Below, piece after piece: positions 4,990 through 5,761 of a DNA stretch of 5,761 nt; the first letter of the stretch is position 1, and each line of letters begins with the position of its first letter. This DNA comes from Caldilineaceae bacterium. Its GTDB lineage: Bacteria; Chloroflexota; Anaerolineae; Caldilineales; Caldilineaceae. The notes under the pieces are model-generated. The model had not been told where the DNA came from. It did not search any database and saw nothing but the letters and a program-made list of their open reading frames with translations. The translations under genes were made by a program, and so were the position numbers. The stretch is from positions 1-5,761 of the forward strand of contig JAPKMV010000258.1 of assembly GCA_026645635.1 (NCBI GenBank), in the 5' to 3' direction.

Positions 4990-5761
4990 ATGCCTGATGA
5001 ATCAACAAGTCTACCCGCGGTCACCCGCTCCGCCGCAGTGACCCTGCGCCCAGTGACCAACGACAACCTGTCCGCGGTGATGCGTCTGCAAACGGGGCCG
5101 GGGCAGGATCAATTCGTGGCGTCCAACGCCGTTTCGATGGCGCAGGCCGCCTTCAACCGCTACGCCTGGCCGCGGGCGATCTACGCCGACGAGACGCCGG
5201 TCGGCTTTGTCATGCTCTACGACGACCCGCTGACGCCGGAGTACTTCCTCTGGCGGCTGATGATCGACCACCGCTACCAGCGTATGGGCTTCGCCCGCCA
5301 GGCGATCTTCCACCTGATCGACTACGTCTGCGGGCGCCCTAACGCAAGGGAGCTGCTTGTCAGCTATGTGCCGGGCGAAGGGTCGCCGCTGCCCTTCTAC
5401 CTGAGCCTGGGCTTCGTGGAGCGGGGCGACGAGATCGACGGCGAACGCGTGATGCGCCTTGACTTGAGCAAAAAGGCGAACCCGGAGCTTGCGCAGCCAC
5501 GGCCGCTGACCCACATCGTGCTCTTCAAGTTGCAGGAGCCGTCGCCGGAGACGACCCAGGAAGTCGTGCGCCGGTTGTACGCGATGGAAGGCAAAATCCC
5601 CGAACTGCGCAGCATCGAAGTCGGCGTGGATGTGGTGCGCTCAGGGCGATCTTACGACGTGGCGCTGACCACGCGCTTCGACAATCTGGCGGCAATGCAG
5701 GCGTACCAGGTCAACCCGCTCCACCAGGAGGTGCTGGCCTATCTGCGCACCGTGCTCGCAG
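4990..5761 (+). CDS. GNAT N-acetyltransferase fused to a Dabb (stress-responsive alpha/beta-barrel) domain, 3' end outside window
   Basis: The frame is open for 257 codons to the window edge. Residues about 17-160 form a GNAT domain, expected to transfer acetyl from acetyl-CoA to an amine. TPVGFVMLY at 69-77, WRLMID at 88-93 and the acetyl-CoA loop QRMGFARQA at 97-105 resemble BltD/PaiA-type polyamine acetyltransferases, as does FYLSLGF near the end of the domain, where the family usually has Y-x-x-x-G-F. After a linker (about 161-171) a Dabb domain begins at 172 with LTHIVLFKL (173-181). It continues with SYDVALTTRFDNLAAMQAY and NPLHQEV, where Asn stands in the position often held by His. 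Dabb domains are ferredoxin-like dimeric barrels; a few are enzymes, most are of unknown role. The C-terminus of the Dabb domain is nearly complete. The acetyl acceptor is not known; a polyamine is only a suggestion from similarity. Confidence 0.88.
   Translation, partial: MPDESTSLPAVTRSAAVTLRPVTNDNLSAVMRLQTGPGQDQFVASNAVSMAQAAFNRYAWPRAIYADETPVGFVMLYDDPLTPEYFLWRLMIDHRYQRMGFARQAIFHLIDYVCGRPNARELLVSYVPGEGSPLPFYLSLGFVERGDEIDGERVMRLDLSKKANPELAQPRPLTHIVLFKLQEPSPETTQEVVRRLYAMEGKIPELRSIEVGVDVVRSGRSYDVALTTRFDNLAAMQAYQVNPLHQEVLAYLRTVLA

Overview
The window is GC-rich bacterial DNA with short intergenic gaps, good Shine-Dalgarno sites and two kinds of degenerate heptamer tandem repeats between genes. 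The substrate-binding protein has a bacterial lipoprotein signal. The repeats and gene style would fit a filamentous Chloroflexota such as Caldilineae or Anaerolineae. That placement is an inference with low confidence, because no rRNA or other phylogenetic marker is present.

Left part, minus strand (2463 down to 1): a three-gene metal ABC importer operon. It runs from a TroA-type lipoprotein binding protein (2384-1413) through an ATPase that overlaps it by 4 bp (1416-607) to an ABC-3 family permease (465 to beyond position 1, cut by the window edge). The ATPase and permease motifs point to the manganese/iron (Tro/Mnt/Sit) branch rather than the Znu branch. The operon starts at a promoter matching both sigma-70 consensus hexamers exactly. 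An imperfect palindrome over the predicted transcription start looks like a DtxR/MntR-type metal-repressor operator.

Middle, plus strand: a divergent promoter (2542-2570) drives a small protein with two CBS domains (2613-3017). It is followed by a SulP-family anion transporter with a C-terminal STAS domain (3165-4880). A promoter-like sequence and a strong hairpin with a T-rich tail lie between them, so SulP is either read from its own promoter through an attenuator-like leader or depends on readthrough.

Right end, plus strand: a BltD/PaiA-like GNAT acetyltransferase fused in frame to a Dabb (stress-responsive alpha/beta-barrel) domain. It runs off the window edge.

Two intergenic gaps, after the ATPase gene and after the SulP gene, carry the same composite repeat. 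A GC-rich heptamer tract abuts the stop codon and an AT-rich heptamer tract follows, in the same orientation relative to the upstream gene. A 23-bp core is identical in both. This composite element, the GNAT-Dabb fusion and the control regions are the least routine parts of the window. I saw no mobile element, CRISPR array, tRNA or rRNA.
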